Below, in pieces: positions 20,258 through 30,618 of a stretch of 64,000 nucleotides of DNA. Under the pieces are notes generated by a model. It was not told where the DNA came from, did no database searches, and saw only the letters and a list, made by a program, of their open reading frames with translations. Position 1 is the first letter of the stretch, and each line of letters starts with the position of its first letter. Source of the stretch: Diabrotica undecimpunctata (lineage: Eukaryota; Arthropoda; Insecta; Coleoptera; Chrysomelidae); the NCBI RefSeq assembly GCF_040954645.1, contig NC_092807.1, forward strand, positions 76,028,021-76,092,020. The letters run 5' to 3'. The position numbers and the translations under genes are program-made.

Positions 20258-21774
20258 AACGGGTCGACAACAAGGGGCAACTGCCGACCTCGAGAAACAC
20301 AGCCCCCATAGTAACTGTGAACATTACGTCCTCAGGTGGAATTCATAGCTTGTACATAGAGGGTCGTATCAATAATAAATGTAGATCGTTTTTGGTAGAT
20401 ACAGGTGCAACGAGAACTATTGCACGGCCAGAAGTAGTACGAGGCCATCTTAAATTATTGCCTGCAACAGTAAAGCTTAGAACAGCAACTGGTGAGATAA
20501 TTAATACATATGGCGAGGCTAATATGTCAGTATCCATTGGCCAGACCACAGTGAAACATACAGTATTAATTGCAGAGATCTCCGATGAGTTCATATTGGG
20601 GATGGATTTACTAAGGAAAGTTGGGGCTGTATTGAATGTCAAAGATGGAGTTCTCGAGATCAGTGGTGAAGAGTTGCCGTTTCATGAAGACAAAGAAGAT
20701 GTTATCAGCTTAATAACTACTTGTGACGTAACAATACCCGGTAATAGTGAGAAAATTTTGATGACCAGACCTGATGGTTACTGCCGAGAGGGAAGTTTAA
20801 GGATGGTCGAAGATGTGAATAATGCCGAGTTCCTAACAGCAAAAGCTTTGGTGAGAATTCAAGATGTCGTTCCTGTAAGAGTTATGAATTTAAAGGGAAC
20901 TGCTATTAAGTTAAGTAAAAGAACTTTGATCGGACAGTGTGTTCCCGTGGCTTCGATTTGTTCCATGAATACTAATGAGAAACCGTCGAAATCTAAGTAT
21001 CCAAAGGAGCTTGTTGAGACGATGATTAAAACGTGCCAAGATCTTGATGATGGACGAACTAAAAAAGTGAAGTCTATGCTGATAGAATTTCAAGATGTTT
21101 TTGCCATGGATAAGAAGGATAATGGCAAAACAAGCATAGTAAAGCATAAAATTAATACCGGAGACGCTCAGCCAATCAGACAACAACCTAGACGACTTCC
21201 ATTTTCGAAAAGAGATGAAGCCGAAGACATCATCAAAGATATGAACAAACAAGGGGTAATTGAACCATCAAACAGTCCATGGACATCACCAGTAGTCCTA
21301 GTAAAGAAGAAAGATGGTTCAACACGTTTTTGTATTGACTACCGACAGCTCAATGCAGTAACTAAAAAAGATAGTTATCCTTTGCCCAGAATAGACAATA
21401 CTTTGGATACACTTTCTGGTTCTCGTTGGTTCTCCACACTCGATCTGAAAAGTGGATATTGGCAAGTAGACATGGAGCCAGCTGATCGTGAAAAAACCGC
21501 ATTCTCGATAGGATCAGGGCTTTGGCAGTTCACAGTTATGCCCTTTGGTTTATGTAATGCCCCGGCCACATTTGAAAGATTAATGGATGCAGTTTTAAGA
21601 GGTCTAACATGGAAAACATGCCTGGTTTATTTGGATGATGTAATTGTAGTTGGAAGATCCTTCGATGAACATGCCAATAATCTAACTGCGGGCAGCGAAT
21701 CTGAAGTTGAGTCCGAAGAAATGTCACTTGTTTCGACGAGAAGTGAAGTACTTGGGACATATTGTAGCAAGTAA
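20224..21774 (+). pseudogene. Protease and reverse transcriptase of element A (first part of Pol)
   Basis: Aspartic protease: FLVDTGATRTIARPEV near 20390-20440 (DTG active site), closing with FILGMDLLRKVG near 20590. RT: PRRLPFSKRDEAEDIIKDM, GVIEPSNSPWTSPVVLVKKK, RFCIDYRQLNAVTKKDSYPL, FSTLDLKSGYWQVDM (first Asp), FTVMPFGLCNAPATFE, and CLVYLDDVIVVG near 21618-21655 (YLDD). After LDDVIV the frame breaks near 21690 and the RT continues in the frame starting at 21707. Enough remains to place it firmly in Ty3/Gypsy Pol. Confidence 0.9.
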
Positions 21775-22011
21775 TGGTGTAACAGCTGATCCTGAAAAAC
21801 TTGCAGCAATTAAGGATTGGCCAGTACCAAGAGATAAACACGAAATTAGAAGTTTTCTTGGCCTATGTACATATTACCGCCATTTTGTCAAAGGATTTGC
21901 CAATATCTCCAAGCCATTAACAAAGTTGACAGAAGAAGGCAAAGAATATACATGGAGCGAAGAGTGTCAAAGAGCTTTTGAACACTTACAAATGGCTCTG
22001 ATCAGCGCACC
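21707..22011 (+). pseudogene. RT thumb/connection of element A, cut by LINE insertion
   Basis: SPKKCHLFRREVKYLGHIVA and ADPEKLAAIKDWP, then RSFLGLCTYYRHFVKGFANI, KPLTKLTEEGKEY and AFEHLQMALISAP: standard Gypsy RT thumb and connection. The frame is interrupted at 22011/22012 by the LINE and resumes at 27894, after an 11-bp duplication, with the RNase H part. Confidence 0.88.
22001..22011 (+). repeat. Target-site duplication, left copy (ATCAGCGCACC)
   Basis: The same 11 bases occur at 27894-27904, immediately after the LINE poly(A). They sit within the RT-RNase H connection of element A. Confidence 0.92.
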
Positions 22012-22154
22012 CATTCGTGCGTAAACAGTTGTCGTGCTTACACGTGTATCTTAGAAGTTTAGTACAATCAATCGTTTTAAAAGACAATATTAATTATTTG
22101 AAAATTAGTTATAATTGTGGTTATAAGGGTGTTGTGAAAGCTTAGTGCATTCAT

Positions 22155-23429
22155 ATGGAAGTGGATGATGGGGGGAAACCCCCACCTCTACCGGATCCTC
22201 CAGAAAACTTAAATCTAGGAAATAATCAGATAAGTGGTTCAAATCATTTAAATTTAATTATAGATTCTCCTGCATTAAATCGGAATACTAAAGATAAAAA
22301 ACATAAAAAACAAATTATATTAAAGGATAAGATAGTTGAGGCTAGTTCAAATCCAGAATCAAGTTTTTCCGTTCACAATAATAATAAAACGATCAAAAAA
22401 GTAAAAACAACATTCCTTTATCAGTCTACTGATATAGGCCCGTTTCAGATTTACATTGAAAATAATATGGATAATTATACAGGCCAATTAAACGCAATAA
22501 AAATTGGAGAAATAATTTTAACTTCACATCCGGAATTAGATAAAAAAATAAAACAAATTCAATCGATAGGAAGAAATCGAATTCGGGTTTTTTGTAAGGA
22601 TTATTTGAGTGCTAATGTATTGTTAAAATCTCACATTTTAGAAAATAAAAACTTGTCTGCATATATTCCTAAATTTTTAATATTTCGATTAGGAATTATT
22701 AGATTCATTGATAAAGATTTACCAGTTGAATATTTAAAAAATAAAATTAGGGCCTATGATTTTCATTGTAAATTTGAAGTGGAATTTGTTAAAAGAATGA
22801 ACCGAAAAGTAAAAAACTCGGATAACGAAACAGAATTAATACCTACAAGTACTATTTTGGTTTCCTTTAAAAGTCAAACTTTACCTAAGTATATAGAGAT
22901 TAACAAAGTTCTTTACGAAGTAGAAGTTTATAAACAAAGGGTTGTAATGTGTAATAATTGTTACCGCTATGGACATATTAGTAAACAATGTCGAAGTAAA
23001 ATCAGATGTCTTAAATGCTCTCAGAATCATGACACAGTTACCTGCCCATCAGACGAATTTACAGTAAAGTGTTTTTCTTGCAATGGAAACAATTTTACTA
23101 ATGATTTTAATGTATGCCCGGAGTACAACCGACAAGAAAAGATTAAACAAATGATGTCACAGACAAATTGTTCATTCAAGGATGCTAGTAGTAGTATTCG
23201 AAAAAAAAGTTATGCAAATATTGTATCTAAGCATTTACCTTCGAATGCTGTTGATAATAATATAATTAATTCTAATTTAAAACAAAATTCCTCAAATTCA
23301 GTTAATGTTCATGTAACTTCAACATCGGCCAAGCCCGTTCCACAAATATCACACCAATCACCAATCCAATACGCGATCCATTTTCCAAAGATCGAACTCC
23401 CATTCATACTCTCAAACCCAATTAAATAA
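22155..23429 (+). CDS. ORF1 (Gag-like, CCHC knuckles) of the I-type LINE, 424-codon open part
   Basis: RNA-binding ORF1 protein. The basic, Lys/Asn-rich amino half is followed near residues ~255-315 by three zinc motifs: CNNCYRYGHISKQC, CLKCSQNHDTVTC and CFSCNGNNFTNDFNVC. The usual trio of an I/Jockey ORF1 is therefore present. The frame ends at 23429 after a frameshift near 23400. The remaining ~115 residues are found in another frame (to 23781). Confidence 0.85.
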   Translation: MEVDDGGKPPPLPDPPENLNLGNNQISGSNHLNLIIDSPALNRNTKDKKHKKQIILKDKIVEASSNPESSFSVHNNNKTIKKVKTTFLYQSTDIGPFQIYIENNMDNYTGQLNAIKIGEIILTSHPELDKKIKQIQSIGRNRIRVFCKDYLSANVLLKSHILENKNLSAYIPKFLIFRLGIIRFIDKDLPVEYLKNKIRAYDFHCKFEVEFVKRMNRKVKNSDNETELIPTSTILVSFKSQTLPKYIEINKVLYEVEVYKQRVVMCNNCYRYGHISKQCRSKIRCLKCSQNHDTVTCPSDEFTVKCFSCNGNNFTNDFNVCPEYNRQEKIKQMMSQTNCSFKDASSSIRKKSYANIVSKHLPSNAVDNNIINSNLKQNSSNSVNVHVTSTSAKPVPQISHQSPIQYAIHFPKIELPFILSNPIK

Positions 23430-23781
23430 CTTAACAAAAAAAAGTAAAAGATCTTATCCTTTATCTCCCGATCCTACATTTTCAGCGCATCAATCCATTA
23501 TTAGTTCAGTTAATCTTCCTTTTAAGAAACGGGGAATTTTGAGTTCAGAACAATATCAGTCCAATATTCAAAATGAAAATAAATCAGAAAATGTAATAAG
23601 AGAAACCGAAAATAATGAAATTGCAAATGTCATTTTTCAGATAGTTTTATCAACCATAAATACAATAAAGAACAAAAATAAATTAGACATACAGGAAAAC
23701 GAAATTACAAATATTATTAAAACTAGTTTAAATAACCTTTTTGAACATGGATCATATAACTCTATGTCAATGGAACCTTAA
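23430..23781 (+). pseudogene. C-terminal part of LINE ORF1 in a shifted frame
   Basis: Continues with KKSKRSYPLSPDPTFSAHQS, VNLPFKKRGILSS, and a helical tail up to SMSMEP. Its last codons overlap the first codons of ORF2 (ATG at 23741/23747), a compact ORF1/ORF2 overlap in different frames, as usual in I-type elements. Confidence 0.75.
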
Positions 23782-24829
23782 ATCGGCAAATTCAAATAAA
23801 GAAAATTTACAATATTTGTTAAATGATCATAACATCGATATAGCTTGCTTGTCAGAAACTAGATTTACATCCAATAAATATTTTAATCTTCCAGGTTACA
23901 ACATTGTGAGGGATGACCGTTTAGATCGCAATGGCGGGGGAACGGCCATCCTTATTAAATCAAAACTTTTGTAAACAGAATTACCTATCTCTGTTTTACT
24001 ACCTAATTGTAATCAATCATCCATTATTTTAAAATGTAATGATAAAAAAAATATTACCATTGTATCGGTTTATGTTCCACCAAAAACTAAAATTTCGTTG
24101 CATATTTGGGATCAATTCTTTAGTTCTTTTAATCCACCTGTAATTTTTACGGGAGATTTTAATTCACATAATATTGCCTGGGGTGGGCCAAACACAGACC
24201 ACTATGGCATAACGCATATGAAAGCTCTTGACCGAAATAATCTGGTATATCTCAACGATGGATCACCTACATTCATAGGAAATTATTTGCAATCTCATTC
24301 TGCTATCGATCTGACAATTTGTTCTCCTTGTATAAAACATTTACTATATTGGGACACAATAAAAGATCTTTATGGATCTGATCATCTACCATGCATTACA
24401 CAAATATATTTGGCACCCAAAGTTAATAAATTACTATCTTGTAGAAAATGGAATATTAAAAAGGCAAACTGGGATATATATTATATGGAGTTTCAAGAAC
24501 AGTTCAATAAAAGAGAAGTTGGTGATTACAATTCTTTTATAAGAATAACTGAAAATGCAGCAAATCTTTCTATACCTAAATTTAAATCGAATAAAAGTTC
24601 AAATAAAAACAAACAATGGTGGAATGAAAAATGTCAATTTCTAGTACAGAAACGAAGAAACAGTTTGCATAAATATATGAACAATCTCACACTAGATAAC
24701 TTGTTAGAATATAAAAGAACTGATGCTATAGCAAAAAAACCCTTCAAACAAATAAAAAAAATAGTTGGGAAAATTATTGTAAATCTCTCAGCAGATCGGT
24801 ACCTCTTAAGAATATATGGAAAAAGGTAA
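23741..24829 (+). pseudogene. ORF2 endonuclease domain of the I-type LINE (broken)
   Basis: HITLCQWNLKSANSNKENL (first Asn box), ACLSETRFTSN (catalytic Glu), NGGGTAILIKS, then a stop at 23972. After a frame change: IVSVYVPPKTK, PVIFTGDFNSHNIAWGG (GDFN), SAIDLTICSP and GSDHLPCIT (SDH box). All endonuclease motifs can be recognised. The frame is lost again at 24829, with the linker to RT decayed. Confidence 0.85.
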
Positions 24830-25020
24830 ATAATTTTAAAAATCGAAAATATTCAAATCAAAATCAATCAGATCATGATGAATGGCTTGCTGAATTTCAC
24901 AGCATTTTAACCCCTCCATATGTATCCCCTGACCCAACCTTTCTTGATTGTGTAGATATAAGAGAACATAGTATTAGTGGACATTATCTCACCAACCAGT
25001 TTTCACTTCAAGAATTAGAC

Positions 25021-26313
25021 ATGGCACTCAAAAAATCTGTCAATACAGCTCCAGGTTCTGATAATATACATTATCCTATGTTGTTTAATCTTCCTAGATC
25101 AGGAAAAATTTTTCTTCTACATCTACTAAATGATATTTGGTTAAACAAAGTCGAAATACCGTCTCAATGGAAAAATTACATTTTAGTTCCCATACTTAAG
25201 CCAGGAAAACCAAAAAATCATGCATCATCATATAGGGCTATATCTTTAGCATCATGTGTTCTAAAAACATACGAAAGAATAATAAAATCACGACTAGAAT
25301 TTTTTTTGGAATCTAATAATCTTATTCATAGTACTCAATTCGGATTTCGAAAAAAAAAAGTCGACATATGAAAACCTGGCCACTCTCATTACAGATATTC
25401 AATTATCACTCTCCAATGACCAGTCAACAAAAGCTTTATTTTTAGACATAAAAGGGGCATACGACAACGTGAAATTAGACATATTATATAAAAAAATGTG
25501 TCAGATGGGAATTCCCCAAAGTCTATCTAAACACCTATATACTCTATACAGTAATAGAAATTTATTTTTCAGAGAAAACCACTTATTCTCTGAATGCAGA
25601 CAAACATCTATGGGTTTGCCACAAGGTGGTATATTAAGTCCTATACTTTATATTATTTACTCAACTGATTTAGTTGTTGACATCCCACATATATCAGTTT
25701 TGCAATATGCTGATGATATTGTTATTTACACTCGTCACAAATCCATCGAGATAGGTCATAATCAACTCAATTATGCAATAAGAAATTTAGATAATTGGAT
25801 TTTCAATAACGGTTTATCAATTTCCGAAGAAAAATCAGTATTAGTTACTTTTACGAGAAAAAGATTTCGGTGTCCTCGCCAAATAAAATTATCAAAATAT
25901 TTGTTTCCTTACAAATCTTCCACTAAATTTTTGTGGAAGAGTAATTTTAGAATCTTCCTAGAGTAATTTTAGATTGTAAATTAAATTGGAAAGAACAGAT
26001 AAATTATTTAATCAAAAGAACAGAAAATAGTGTTAATTTATTAAAAACTTTCGGTCATTCCTCCTGGGGAGGGGATCCAAAAATAATGTTACTATTTTAT
26101 AGAACACTCATTAGATCTATTTTAGATTACGGATCTTTATTTTACCATTCAGCTGCAGAAACAAATCTTATAAAAATAGATAAAACAAAAAACAAATGTC
26201 TTCGACTCAGTATTGGATACTTGGGAAGTACGCCTGTAGACGTTATGGAAACAGAAACATGCGAACCGCCATTGAATCTTCGGAGAAGATTTCTATCTGA
26301 CAAATTCGTGTAA
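25021..26313 (+). pseudogene. ORF2 reverse transcriptase of the I-type LINE (broken in several frames)
   Basis: Pieces in order: TAPGSDNIHYPMLFNL and SYRAISLASCVLKTYERII (25021-25371); LFLDIKGAYDNVKLDIL (motif A, near 25437-25490); TSMGLPQGGILSPILYIIYS and VLQYADDIVIYTRHKS (25610-25745, intact catalytic Asp pair); then LLFYRTLIRSILDYGSLFYH (26086-26150). At least three frame changes separate the pieces. Confidence 0.87.
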
Positions 26314-26498
26314 AGTTAAGAAGTCAGAAATCCAAGTTATTGGTTAAAATATCTAGTTTAGCTGGTTTGGTCTTAACATCTAAATATTGGGATAAGAAAA
26401 AAATACCATTACTAGTTTAAAGTTTTATTACCAATGTACAAAGATATGAAGAACTTTATAAATCCAATGGAATCCCTTTATGGAATTATTCTTATGAA

Positions 26499-27458
26499 AT
26501 GTTTCTTTCTCCAGTTAAGACCCATATTAACGCTCGCTATTTGTTTCAAAACAATATTATACAAAAAGAATATTATCGGGATTGTATAGTAAAATGGAAA
26601 GAGTATGAAAAAGTTTATACTGATGGATCGAAATCGGAACATGGAGTTGGCTGTGCAGTTTATTATCCTTCCAAAAATATTAAGTTAATATACAAACTAT
26701 CAGATATGATGTCAATTTTCAGTGCTGAGCTTATTGCCATAAAATTAGCAATTAATCTGTGTTTAGAACAAGAAGAAGATAAATTTGTCATATTTACAGA
26801 CTCTAAAAGTTCGGTAGAAAAACTTAATAATCTGTGTTTGAATCCTAATTTAAATTACATTCTTCTTGATATTTTGGAATTGTATCAAAATGTATCAAGT
26901 AGAGGAAAACAAATTTATATATCATGGGTAAAAGCCCATTCAGGTATAGAAGAAAATGAAGAAGTGGACTATTTTGCAAAATATGGTGCAAAAAATGGAA
27001 GAATACTTAGATTAAAAATACCAGAGTCTGATTTTATTCCAATTTTTCGAAAGGAACTTAAGGAACAGTGGCAGATAAAATATAAATGTGGAGACAAAGG
27101 ACAGTTTTTTAAGAATATACAACCAAAAATAAGGGACAAACCATGGTTTGAGAATACACGTAATCGATCAATTATTCGGATAATAAGTAGAATGCGCTGC
27201 AATCATGCACTATTTCCAGCTTATAAACATAAAATAGGTTTGTTAGATAATAATAAATGTCTATGTGATGAAATTGCCGATTTACAACATATTCTTTTAG
27301 AATGCCCGTTAAAAAAATTAGAAATTGATCAGTTCTATCAAAATTTAATATCGTACAAAATGAAATTTCCAATAAATGTTTCAAATCTATTGACATTAGA
27401 GGATAATAGTATCTACATCATATATCAGTATGTAAAATCTACTAATATTACTTTGTAA
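26499..27458 (+). pseudogene. ORF2 RNase H domain and C-terminal Cys/His tail of the I-type LINE
   Basis: KVYTDGSKSEHGVGCAV (first Asp), FSAELIAIKLAINL (Glu), FVIFTDSKSSVEKLN (Asp) and ISWVKAHSGIEENEEVDYFA (His/Asp) give a complete RNase H active-site set. The tail MRCNHALFPAYKHKIGL...CLCDEIADLQHILLECP is the C-terminal zinc-like motif. This 319-codon piece is the longest intact stretch of ORF2. RNase H in a LINE points to the I or related RNase-H-bearing groups rather than Jockey. Confidence 0.88.
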
Positions 27459-27499
27459 GCAGTATTGCGACATATGAATAAATTTGTAAGCCTAAAACG

Positions 27500-27566
<67 letters not shown>

Positions 27567-27568
27567 TA
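27500..27568 (+). repeat. Internal poly(A) run (~50 nt) followed by (TA)n
   Basis: The A run starts shortly after the ORF2 stop and the following UTR sequence. About 340 bp of A-rich sequence separates it from the actual 3' end of the insertion. Confidence 0.9.
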
Positions 27569-27839
27569 CAAAAACAAAAAAAAAATCAAACCGATAAATG
27601 AATAATATTAAACAATAAAAAAAATACTAATAAAAAGAAATTAAAAATAAATATAAAAGAATAGTTACAACGTTATATATATATACTGATATAAAAAAAA
27701 AACATTAAAAATGAAAATAAGTAACCAAAATATTTAGGCATTTACCTCTCACACTAAAAATATTGTATCCCAATTTAACATGTATAAAATATTAATATGT
27801 ATATAATATAAACAATGGAAATGGATGATAAAACTATGA

Positions 27840-27893
27840 GAAAACTTGACTGGCCTTTTGGCTTTGCCAGTGCCATTAACTTAGGAAAAAAAA
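27840..27893 (+). promoter_or_regulatory. 3'-terminal stem-loop and A tail of the I-type LINE
   Basis: CTGGC at 27850 pairs with GCCAG at 27866, giving a short hairpin close to the 3' end before AAAAAAAA. A 3' hairpin is a common recognition element for LINE reverse transcriptases; its function here is inferred. Confidence 0.4.
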
Positions 27894-29570
27894 ATCAGCG
27901 CACCGATTTTAAGCTACCCTAGACAGGCAGGAAAATTTATGTTGGACACCGATGCAAGCAACAGTGCAATAGGAGCTGTTCTTTCCCAAATCCAAGATGG
28001 GCAGGAGAAAGTCATCGCTTACTTTAGCAAAGTCTTGTCAAAACCAGAAAGAAACTATTGCGTTACCAGAAGAGAATTGCTAGGCGTAGTGAAGGCTTGT
28101 GAGCATTTCCATAAATACTTGTATGGCAGAAAGTTTCTTCTTCGCACGGATCACGCTGCTCTAAAATGGCTCCTACAATTTCGTAATCCAGAGGGCCAGA
28201 TGGCAAGATGGTTAGAACGATTACAAGAATATGATTACGAGATCGAACACAGGGCTGGAAAGAGTCATTCAAATGCTGATGCTCAGTCAAGACGGGCATA
28301 CAGTGCAAATCGTAATCATTGTCTTGAATTAGAAGAACGACTTTGCCCCGTGAGACGAACCGCCGTCATTAATGATCAATGGCAGCCTCAACAGCTACAA
28401 GAAGCTCAAGCAGATGATCCATGTATAAAAAGAGTATTGGATTGGATGCGTCGAAGTAAAAGACCTTCTTGGCAAGACATTAGTGCATGTAGTCCAGAAG
28501 TCAAGTGTTACTGGAGCCAATGGAATTGCCTAGTGCTGAAAGATGATCTTCTGTATAGAACCTTTGAGAACGATGATGGTACAGAAACTAAGCTTCAGTT
28601 GATTGTACCTAAAAGTAAAGTGTCAGAAGTTTTACGTCAGTTGCATGACGGTTCATCAGGTGGACACTTTGGTATTACGAAGACTCTGCAAAAGGTTCGA
28701 GAACGGTTCTATTGGGTGAACTGTAAAGATGATGTAAGAAGATGGTGCCGGAAATGTGAACTGTGTGCAACCAGTAATGGTCCAGTTGGTAAAAAGAGGC
28801 CCATGAAACAGTACAATGTTGGTAGTCCTATGGAAAGAGTAGCAATCGACATTGCAGGTCCACTTCCAGAGACGAATGATGGAAATAAATATATCCTGGT
28901 AGCCATGGATTATTTTACGAAATGGATTGAGGCCTATGCGATACCAAATCAAGAAGCTGCTACCGTTGCAGAGGTACTGGTTAAAGAATTCTTTAGCCGA
29001 TTTGGTGTTCCGTTGGAGATCCACTCAGACCAAGGGCGAAACTTCAAGTCAACCCTTTTCCAAAACGTTTGTAAATTGATTGGTGTCAATAAGACCAGAA
29101 CGACACCCCTGCATCCTCAATCAGACGGAATGGTCGAGAGAATGAACCGAACAATGGGTTAACACCTATCCAAGGTTGTATCAGAACATCAAAGAGATTG
29201 GGACCAGGATATTCATTTATTCCTAATGGCCTACCGCTCGGCCGTGAATGAAACTACAGGCCAGACTCCAACCTGCCTGATGTTAGGTCGTGAAGTTCGT
29301 TTGCCCTGCGACCTAGAGTTTGGCTGCAGACCTTCCGAAGAACATGTTGCAAGCGAAGATTATGTCGACCGCCTGAAGTTCAGAATGAACAACATTCATG
29401 AACTTGCCCGACAACACATCCAGATAGCCAGTGACAGAATGAAAGATCAATATGATTCTCGATGCAAGAGTGAAAGCTATGAAGTAGGTGATCTTGTCGT
29501 CCACAACGATCCACAACGTCGTCGAGGCTTGTCTCCCAAACTGCAAAGACAATGGGAAGGTCCATATTAA
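27894..29570 (+). pseudogene. RNase H and integrase of element A (second part of Pol)
   Basis: Begins with the target-site copy. RNase H: MLDTDASNSAIGAVLSQ, YFSKVLSKPERNYCVTRREL and FLLRTDHAALKWL. Integrase: zinc-binding H-H-C-C (GGHFGITKTLQKVRERFYW, CRKCELC), catalytic core AIDIAGPLPE (D), HSDQGRNFKS (D), SDGMVERMNRT (E). One TAA at 29159-29161 sits right after NRTMG, and a second stop at 29568 follows EGPY. The frame is otherwise continuous into the next block, so these are point nonsense mutations. The catalytic triad residues themselves are unchanged. Confidence 0.9.
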
Positions 29571-30134
29571 ATTAAAAAGAAAATAAATGACGTAATATTC
29601 CGAATTAAGAAGTTGCCGAAAGGTAAACCAAAAGTAGTTCACATAAATCGTCTTGCACCATATGCTGGCTCAAATGAAACAGAAGAAGCACGAACCCTTC
29701 AACATGAGATCAAAGATGACCGGCGACCAAGCTTTAATGAATTTATGTCAAATTACGCAGAGAGAAAGAGTGCTAGATTCGGCGTGACCACAGAAGTTCA
29801 GCAGGATCTTTTTAGTGTTCCGCATAACGTCTCTCTAGCCCACTGTGTTGCCCAAGATCTTGAGATGACTAACGGAATCTCATCCGTATTTTATAAGAAA
29901 TTCGGTCGTTTGGATGAGTTAAAAAACCAGCAACCTAAAGTTGGAAGAGTACTGAGATTAGAAGATGGTTCTCGATCTTTGCTGTATATGGTGACCAGGA
30001 AGTCGTATACAGACAGGGCAAGCTACGAGGATATATGGCGTGCTCTAACTAATTTGAAGAAAATTGTGTGCAATTACGACATCAAGAATTTAGCCTTACA
30101 GGTCAGAACACTACTTGGTCAGAAGCATGCTTGA
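29571..30134 (+). pseudogene. Integrase C-terminal end fused to a TARG1/OARD1-like macrodomain (element A)
   Basis: The same frame as integrase gives KPKVVHINRLAPYAGS (GPY/F-type integrase end), a linker (RRPSFNEFMSNYAERKS), then a macrodomain: QDLFSVPHNVSLAHCVAQDL near 29802-29860, MTNGISSVFYKKFGRLDEL, GRVLRLEDGSRSLLYMVTRK near 29944-30002, and SYEDIWRALTNLKK. The order GDLF-like, HCV.AD.M..GI....KKFG, YY.ITKK-like and SYENL-like matches the ADP-ribosyl hydrolase family of human OARD1 (TARG1). That family removes ADP-ribose from acidic residues. The residue aligned with the reactive Lys is Arg (29997-29999) and the next residue is Lys. The strand/loop bearing the catalytic Asp (GCGLD block) is missing. 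The frame ends at 30134 because of that deletion. Confidence 0.75.
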
Positions 30135-30318
30135 AGTGATCTTCCGAGAAACCGGCGTACGAATTACTGTGTGTTGCATTAACCCGATGAGATCGTATCC
30201 TTCAAAGTCAGTAGGCTGTTATTTCTTTCTAAAGGGTTCATGCAGAGCTGGAGAGTCCTGTAGATTCCGCCATCCTGTGCCTACCTATAGAGTTGATGAT
30301 CGGGACGATCAGATTTAA
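30115..30318 (+). pseudogene. Macrodomain C-terminal end and CCCH zinc finger (element A)
   Basis: In a shifted frame the macrodomain ends with RSMLEVIFRETGVRITVCC, the last helix and strand of the family. It is followed by CYFFLKGSCRAGESCRFRH (30217-30273), a C-x7-C-x5-C-x3-H zinc finger of the CCCH RNA-binding type. It stops at 30316, just before the polypurine tract. The module is therefore the last coding part of the element. CCCH fingers often bind RNA, so a role in element RNA handling or target-site RNA recognition is possible, but this is inference. Confidence 0.75.
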
Positions 30319-30329
30319 GAGGGGAGCAG
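30317..30329 (+). promoter_or_regulatory. Polypurine tract of element A
   Basis: AGAGGGGAGCAG immediately precedes the 3' LTR (TGTTACG). It is the expected plus-strand primer position. Confidence 0.8.
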
Positions 30330-30611
30330 TGTTACGAACATACTTTTGGCATGGCCCAGGTAACGGTTGAATTGCATCTCTAATACTCTTCGAAAACATT
30401 CGCGATGTATCGAGTGCGAGAGAGAATAGCCGGTCACGTAGGCGAATTAGAGGTGGGACAACGCCAGAATATTCTAGAACACAATAACTTTGTTATATAT
30501 ATGTAACGTTTTTAGGAGTGAGTTAGTTGATAAGGGAGTACCGAACTGTAAAGTTATAAATAAATATATGTATATAAATTCGAACCGCTCATTTTATTTA
30601 ATCTCGCTACA
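30330..30611 (+). repeat. 3' LTR of element A (282 bp)
   Basis: TGTTACGAACATAC ... CTCGCTACA, with about five substitutions relative to the 5' LTR (for example gttgCatt/gttgAatt and ctcGtttt/ctcAtttt). Confidence 0.95.
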
Positions 30612-30618
30612 ATATATA

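Larger units (their letters stand above)
22012..27893 (+). mobile_element. Full-length I-type LINE (with RNase H) inserted into element A
   Basis: Starts CATTCGTGCG right after the target site and ends in AAAAAAAA before the repeat of the target site: 5882 bp. ORF1 has CCHC knuckles. ORF2 has endonuclease, RT and RNase H, the combination typical of the I group. Both ORFs carry several frameshifts. A 50-nt poly(A) tract lies at 27500-27550, 340 bp before the true 3' end. The complete 5' end suggests that this copy was once full length. Confidence 0.9.
18683..30611 (+). mobile_element. Gypsy-type LTR retrotransposon A, carrying a macrodomain and CCCH module; interrupted by a LINE
   Basis: Two 282-bp LTRs (18683-18964 and 30330-30611) differ at only about 5 positions. 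They are flanked by ATAT on both sides (18679-18682, 30612-30615). The order is primer-binding site, gag (SAP-like head, coiled coil, capsid, CCHC), protease-RT, [LINE 22012-27893], RNase H-integrase, macrodomain, CCCH finger, polypurine tract, LTR. Lesions: an internal gag deletion, frameshifts in gag and RT, two nonsense codons in the integrase region, and a deletion plus frameshift in the macrodomain. Without the inserted LINE the element is about 6.0 kb. Confidence 0.9.
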
